From positions 1 to 23,063 of the forward strand of contig JAUCBJ010004261.1 in the NCBI GenBank assembly GCA_032718475.1: a stretch of DNA of 23,063 bases, given 5' to 3'. This stretch comes from Nemertoderma westbladi (taxonomy: Eukaryota > Xenacoelomorpha > Nemertodermatida > Nemertodermatidae). Below are positions 18,760-23,063 of this stretch, piece by piece (the stretch's first letter is position 1; every line of letters begins with the position of its first letter). The notes beneath the pieces were generated by a model. That model was not told the origin of the DNA. It saw only the letters and a list, made by a program, of their open reading frames with translations, and made no database searches. Both the position numbers and the translations under genes were made by a program.

Positions 18760-19332
18760 AGACTTATATAGAAGCACCACTGCAAACATTTCCAACCCCA
18801 TATGATCGTTTCCGTTCATGTAGACCTATGGTAGGACCATTACCATCATCATATGGTTATACATACATCTTTACTATGTTTGTTCGATTTACACATTGGC
18901 CAGATGCTGTCCTTTTGTTGGATATTTCGGCATCTTCCTGTGCCAGAGCATTCGTGAACACTTGGATTATCATATTTGGTGTCCGATCAGACATTATATT
19001 CTATTCTATTCAATTTCGCGATTCTCAATTTACATTACAGATATGGAACGTACTTGCAAATAGCATCAAAGTAACTTTACACAAGACCATCGCTTATCAC
19101 CCCCAATCTAATGTAATGGCCTGATAGAAATGAAGACAGTCCCAATTGGGTGGCCAAGTTACAAGGTGTCTTGCTTGGAAACCGGACTTCGGTGAAAGAA
19201 GATTTCAGTTCAAGCCGCACAGAGGTGTTGTTATATGGAACTCCAAATATTAATGTACCAGGAGATTTCTTCACCAACCCTACCAAGGTTCCAGATACTC
19301 ACGAGTTTCTTTCTCTCAGTTCTCTACAATAA
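18760..19332 (+). pseudogene. gypsy integrase core remnant
   Basis: Integrase inserts the cDNA copy into the genome. From about 18790 a frameshifted segment leads to VGPLPSSYGYTYIFTMFVRF, then THWPDAVLLLDISASSCARAF, WIIIFGV, and LHKTIAYHPQSN before a stop at 19125. A shifted frame carries on with NWVAKLQGVLLGNR and TEVLLYGTPNINVPGDFF. The catalytic core has lost its marks: the Asp before the VGPLP motif is out of frame, and the block that normally holds the second Asp reads FYSIQFRD. It clearly derives from a Mag-type integrase and is inactive. Confidence 0.85.
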
Positions 19333-19427
19333 ACTAAACACATTGAAACCTACCCATACTTCATCTCATGGCCAGATGAGTTCTAATTTACCCTCCCAAC
19401 TGATGAAAAGCCTAGATCTTTGCGTGT

Positions 19428-19571
19428 GTGGACGCGCACAAGAATACTCTCAAGTAACCATACACTGGTCCTTATAAGGTACTCAAACCTGGCCCTAAAA
19501 CTTTCAAGCTAGAGATGGGAAAGGGCAGAAAAGTTATTTATGTTGTTAGATTTGAAAATGGCTCATATTGA
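19428..19571 (+). pseudogene. gypsy integrase C-terminal remnant
   Basis: VDAHKNTLK, a TAA, then PYTGPYKVLKPGPKTFKLEM and a basic strand ending in VVRFENGSY and TGA. This is the SH3-like GPY/F region at the end of gypsy integrases, which in the family binds DNA or chromatin. About 200 bp of further low-information coding tail (TRYG near 19680) runs to the 3' LTR. Confidence 0.75.
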
Positions 19572-19773
19572 CGAGTATAAGCATGTACCCGTAGCTCAGC
19601 CACCACGCCGAGGATGACCACCAAATCAACATGCCACACCAAGGCCTGACACGGTAGCAGAACCACGCAAAATAACCAAAACTCGATATGGGTAATTTTC
19701 TATTCCACCTCCACGATTTAAATAAATGTTTATAACTACGTATTATGCTGGAGCCCGGAGGGTTAGGGCGTTA

Positions 19774-19990
19774 TGTAGCGGATTTAGAGAAACGGGAAAT
19801 TCAAATCCTTAAACGACTGACTTGTGATTAGAATATATTATTAACCTGAGCCTTAGAGCTTTTGATTTATGTAATTTGGTAAATTTACATGCGCTATAGA
19901 CTTGAGCAATGATATAATTTAAGACTACATTATATTTATTATTACAAGTAATATAGTTATTCCATTTGTCGACATTATTAGCCGACTCCA
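19774..19990 (+). repeat. 3' LTR, 217 bp
   Basis: It begins TGTAGCGG and ends CGACTCCA, with the same terminal block as the 5' LTR. One substitution turned the expected ACA end into CCA. No target-site duplication can be tested because the left border is disrupted. Confidence 0.7.
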
Positions 19991-20324
19991 AAAGGAATTT
20001 TATAACACCTCTTTTCATCTGGGAATCTCTAGACAATTTTATTTTGCTATCCCATTTTATTAACAAAAACTGTTTCAGTTCGAGTTATCCCACTCCACAG
20101 TTTACTTATTAAAAGTTTGGAAATAAGACAAACTAAAGTAACAAATTTGGAATAATCTCATACGTTATCATATCTTAACTTGTATTTGCATGATTTGAAA
20201 ATCGATGTTACCATATAATTATTATAACTGCAGATAATATACAATTGAAAACCAAATAATATAAGGCTACTTTTAATCACAAATGCGGTATAATTAAGAA
20301 AATTATATGATGCAGTATAATCAA
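19991..20324. other. 3' flank of the FAM184-like gene
   Basis: AT-rich. On the minus strand an AATAAA at 20061-20056, about 265 bp after the stop of the FAM184-like gene, is a plausible polyadenylation signal. Confidence 0.4.
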
Positions 20325-21311
20325 TCAATTTGGTGGGTATATTTGCGGCAGAAGTGTCCGATTAAGTGTCATGACATTTCTCTGAGAGTTGGTCAATGAA
20401 GGCAGTCTGCCAGTACCGGTATCAGGTTTTCTTCTTCTTTGCGATACTTGGGATCCGACTATTTGCGGCGTATTGAACATCATCGCGAGTGTTTCTTCAC
20501 GATTTAGCAGCTCCAGTTTGTATTTTTTCACGTCTTCCCGAAGTTGCTGAATGAGTACCGGTTCTAATGGTCGTCTGTTTTTTGAGTCACCATCACGTAC
20601 ATCCCCATTGGTGTCGCTTTGCTCGAGTCTTGCTTCGAATTCCTTGACTCTTTGTTTAGTTAATTCATGGTAGCGGTGCATATCAGCCACAGTACATTTC
20701 AGAATGTCAGTCTCTTCCTGACGTAAACGTTCGCTTGTCTTCAAACCCTGCTGTAAATCTTTGTTTACCTTCATTGAGTTGTCTAGTTTTTCTGTCATCA
20801 CTTTAATTTCGTTTGTAAGTTGTTTTTGTTCAAACAACAATCCATCATTTTCGCTATTTTTTGCTTTTACATCTACCGTTAGTTGAGTAACTGCTTTTCG
20901 CAAAGTTTCAACCTCGTTACTTTTGTACTGCTCTAGTTGTTGAAACTGTTTACATTCTTCAAATAGTGCAGCACACTTTTCATTTTTTTTGTCCAACTGC
21001 GTTTCATAGTGGTCCTGCAAATGCTTATTCTTCCCTTCAAGTTCAGTTATTTTTAGAGACTTGTCTTGGACTGTCTTTTCTTGAATTTTAATCTTTGCTG
21101 AAAGTTTATTGATGATTTCTTTTGATTCCGATTGAATTCTTTCAATTTCTTTCTCATAGGACTCTATACTTGCGATATGTTCCACTTCTAGTTTGTGTTT
21201 TTGGACGAAAAGGTTCTCAACCACCAACGCCAACTCTGCAACCTTTTTACACATCCGGAACTCGAATGCCATCTGGAGTGACATCCCTCCAGGATCGGCA
21301 CCCCCACTCAT
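20325..21311 (-). CDS. Compact FAM184-like coiled-coil protein, single exon
   Basis: An intronless frame of 328 codons starting at the ATG at 21311, in A-rich context (the frame is open a little further but without another ATG). Residues about 20-229 are one long Lys/Glu/Gln-rich coiled coil. The start (LQMAFEFRMCKKVAELALVV) resembles the conserved N-terminus of FAM184 proteins, where a Met-Ser-Lys-Lys-type motif precedes the first helix. The end has RRPLEPVLIQQLREDVKKYK and LNREETLAMMFNTPQIVG (269-286), with RLPSLTN at 302-308. It resembles the FAM184 C-terminus, with its VNRE..FN..F motif and the following basic and PSL segments. Vertebrate members are about 1,000 residues or more; here the large middle is absent. 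Molecular function of the family is poorly known. Another coiled-coil family is possible but the double-ended match argues against it. Confidence 0.7.
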   Translation of the reverse strand: MSGGADPGGMSLQMAFEFRMCKKVAELALVVENLFVQKHKLEVEHIASIESYEKEIERIQSESKEIINKLSAKIKIQEKTVQDKSLKITELEGKNKHLQDHYETQLDKKNEKCAALFEECKQFQQLEQYKSNEVETLRKAVTQLTVDVKAKNSENDGLLFEQKQLTNEIKVMTEKLDNSMKVNKDLQQGLKTSERLRQEETDILKCTVADMHRYHELTKQRVKEFEARLEQSDTNGDVRDGDSKNRRPLEPVLIQQLREDVKKYKLELLNREETLAMMFNTPQIVGSQVSQRRRKPDTGTGRLPSLTNSQRNVMTLNRTLLPQIYPPN

Positions 21312-21962
21312 TTTTATTTTTTTTAGCCAATTAGTAGTTGTAACGAAAATTGTGTACAATAAAATTATATAAATTAATTATTGACTATAAAATGAATGAA
21401 TTTCATTCGGTCAGTAGTGGTGACGAATCAGTTAGTGGTTCATTTATGACACTCCAATTTCTATCGTTAGTTCATCCAAATAATTATACATTTATTCAAT
21501 CTTAGGGTGTTAAAATATAATCAATTAAACTACAATAAAAACATAACACATGTAATTTATTCATTTAATTTATTGAAGTTTGTGAAACATGGATTCATTA
21601 TTATATTTTATTTTAATTTAATGTAATAATAAGTTATATTATATTCAATATATTTAATGTATATGGACAACCAATATGATGTTATATACAGAGGAGTTAA
21701 CAAGTCCTTGTAATATTTGTACATATACATAAAATGTAATATTATAAATTAATAATCAGGCGCATTGCAGAATACTAGATAATTGGTTCAATTTAATCAC
21801 TTGGCACTAGTTGATAGTATAAATGCAATTCAGTTCTAATGGAGTTGTGTTTCTATTTGTTCCCGAATGCCAAGTTTTCAAACTTAGAAATTTTAATTAC
21901 CTTCGATTCGTTTTTCTCATATAATATTCTGGACTGGAACATGATTAATAATTAAATAAAAT
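21312..21962. other. AT-rich upstream region of the FAM184-like gene
   Basis: No coding similarity on either strand. It would hold the promoter of the minus-strand gene; no TATA box or other element stands out from the general AT-richness. Confidence 0.4.
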
Positions 21963-22434
21963 CGGCACCCTGCCGCCCTATATGTATGCCCATATATGCA
22001 AAGGCGGCACTCTGCCGCCCTGGGGGTTAAGTTATAATTATATGAGGCGGCAGACTGCCGCCCTGGGGGTTAAGTTATAATTATATAAGGCGGCAGACTG
22101 CCGCCCTGGGGGTTAAGTTATAATTATATAAGGCGGCACTCTGCCGCCCTGGGGGTTAAGTTATAATTATTTAAAGGCGGCAGACTGCCGCCCTGGGGGT
22201 TAAGTTATAATTATATAAGGCGGCAGACTGCCGCCCTGGGGGTTAAGTTATAATTATATAAGGCGGCACTCTGCCGCCCTGGGGGTTAAGTTATAATTAT
22301 TTAAAGGCGGCAGACTGCCGCCCTGGGGGTTAAGTTATAATTATATAAGGCGGCAGACTGCCGCCCTGGGGGTTAAGTTATAATTATATAAGGCGGCAGA
22401 CTGCCGCCCTGGGGGTTAAGTTATAATTATATAA
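21963..22434. repeat. 43/44-bp satellite with GC hairpin and AT palindrome, 10 units plus one degenerate
   Basis: Units start at 22003, 22046, 22089, 22132, 22176, 22219, 22262, 22306, 22349 and 22392, with a diverged half-unit at 21963. Each has arms GGCGGCA and TGCCGCC around a 3-base loop, the word CTGGGGGTTAAG, and the palindrome TATAATTATA. Loops are CTC or GAC, in the order CTC-GAC-GAC, CTC-GAC-GAC, CTC-GAC-GAC-GAC. The second and third CTC units are 44 bp (tail ATTTAA), the rest 43 bp. This gives a higher-order period of 129-130 bp. It is not a CRISPR array: there are no unique spacers. Confidence 0.95.
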
Positions 22435-23063
22435 GGCTGGCGAGAGAAAGCGTGGTAGTCAGATATTGGGGTTCCTGAAAGTACGCTAAAATACACTGGA
22501 AATGCAGATTAACAGGAGGGGATTTACGATCTCGGACTACACCATGTCCTGGAATATAGTGTCGTTATTCTGGTACCTGGACGCCCCCCCCCCCCCCCCT
22601 AATTTTTCTACAAATCGTAATGAGATTGCATGAAATTTGAAACAGAGATAGTTTCACCTCCCGACCACTGACTGGGTGAGCCAGAATTGTTATTTTCGCT
22701 TTCATTCTTTAGCTACAAGCGTTTGAAATAGCTGTCTCGTCGATATTGTAACAGTTACACCGCAGTTATTCTTATTCTTCAACCTTATAGTGATTTGTTG
22801 GTATTGTTAGAAAGCTGGCAATGCAAGAATTCTAAAAAATATGTATCACAATCTTAATTTAGTCAAAAAATAGAGAGAAAAAAAGTCGAGAGCTATGAGC
22901 GTTCAAAAGTTACATGGTTTTTACTCCATTTAATAAATACACCATATTCTGGAACAATTTGTTTATCCCCCATGACGTAGCCGGAAAACAATGTATTACA
23001 TCTTTAATCATACATTACGCAGCTATTCATACATTTAAAAAATGTTCCAGAATATAATGTATT
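22435..23063. other. Unassigned DNA right of the satellite
   Basis: Contains a 16-bp C run (22584-22599) and, near the right edge, a pair of inverted 13-bp words described separately. No gene recognised. Confidence 0.4.
22944..23055. repeat. Inverted 13-bp words framing 112 bp
   Basis: ATATTCTGGAACA at 22944-22956 and its reverse complement at 23043-23055. They could be terminal inverted repeats of a very small transposon, or paired TTCnnGAA heat-shock-element-like sites. The window ends 8 bases later, so flanks cannot be judged. Confidence 0.4.

Larger units (their letters stand above)
17241..19990 (+). mobile_element. Mag-like Ty3/gypsy LTR retrotransposon, dead, RT deleted
   Basis: The order on the plus strand is 5' LTR end, primer-binding site, gag, Cys/His knuckle, protease, a short RNase H tail, integrase core, integrase C-terminal part and 3' LTR. 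Both LTR ends share the 3'-terminal words TTCCATTTGTCGACATT and ATTAGCCGACT. Stops and frameshifts occur in every domain, and the whole RT plus most of RNase H is missing between 18361 and 18483. The start is uncertain: a TGTTAGCGG at 17016, close to the 3' LTR's TGTAGCGG, could be the true LTR start with the minisatellite inside the LTR. Confidence 0.85.

Noticed and set aside
19809-20066. 85-codon minus-strand frame
   Set aside because: Overlaps the 3' LTR and the likely polyadenylation region of the FAM184-like gene; no similarity.
21963-22434. CRISPR-like regular repeats
   Set aside because: Units are identical end to end with no unique spacers, no cas genes, and the setting is an animal genome.
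1-23063. A novel multi-gene defence or biosynthetic system
   Set aside because: Nearly all coding signal belongs to LINE and gypsy elements; the two host genes are unrelated by position and function.

Overview
The window reads as a piece of an animal (metazoan) nuclear genome, most likely an invertebrate. It is AT-rich and gene-poor, with one clear intronless gene, one clear exon ending at a GT splice donor, and several families of decayed retrotransposon: two APE-type LINE lineages and a Mag-like Ty3/gypsy element. Short AGGCCT-type words (around 7012, 12904, 13106, 14705, 15898) and long G or C homopolymers also occur. I cannot name the species.

Layout. Bases 1-2247 hold a broken minus-strand LINE (family B) with endonuclease, linker, RT and C-terminal remnants. 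Directly behind it, 2248-4793 is a minus-strand LINE of another family (A, copy 1), endonuclease plus RT, frameshifted and cut off at its 3' side. From 5226 to 6697 there is a plus-strand, 5'-truncated copy 2 of family A with an intact 481-codon reading frame. Bases 6700-10250 are mostly unassigned AT-rich DNA plus a strongly strand-asymmetric C/T-rich tract (7723-7984). A tRNA-derived SINE-like segment lies at 10262-10370. Next comes the first coding exon of a beta-1,3-galactosyltransferase-family gene (10667-11226, minus). An octamer repeat region (12136-12400) follows, then copy 3 of LINE A (13160-14105, minus), a young 5'-truncated insertion flanked by a perfect 12-bp target-site duplication. 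Bases 15000-16270 contain long C and G homopolymers and a possible LINE ORF1-type zinc-finger remnant.

The right part holds a dead Mag-like Ty3/gypsy element (about 17241-19990, plus). It has a primer-binding site, gag, protease, a scrap of RNase H, integrase and a 217-bp 3' LTR, but its RT is deleted. A GGACACTTC(C)n minisatellite sits just upstream of or inside its 5' LTR and uses the same word that follows its primer-binding site. A minus-strand, single-exon coiled-coil gene (20325-21311) looks like a compact FAM184-family protein. The satellite at 21963-22434 consists of 43/44-bp units, each with a GC-rich hairpin and an AT-rich palindrome, in a three-unit higher-order pattern.

How parts relate. 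The two host genes (galactosyltransferase exon and FAM184-like) show no sign of working together. The rest is repeat biology: nested and inverted LINE copies, one recent insertion, and tandem arrays. I found no unprecedented multi-gene system. The most unusual items are the compact FAM184-like gene, the dual-palindrome satellite, and the minisatellite that shares its unit with the adjacent retroelement leader.
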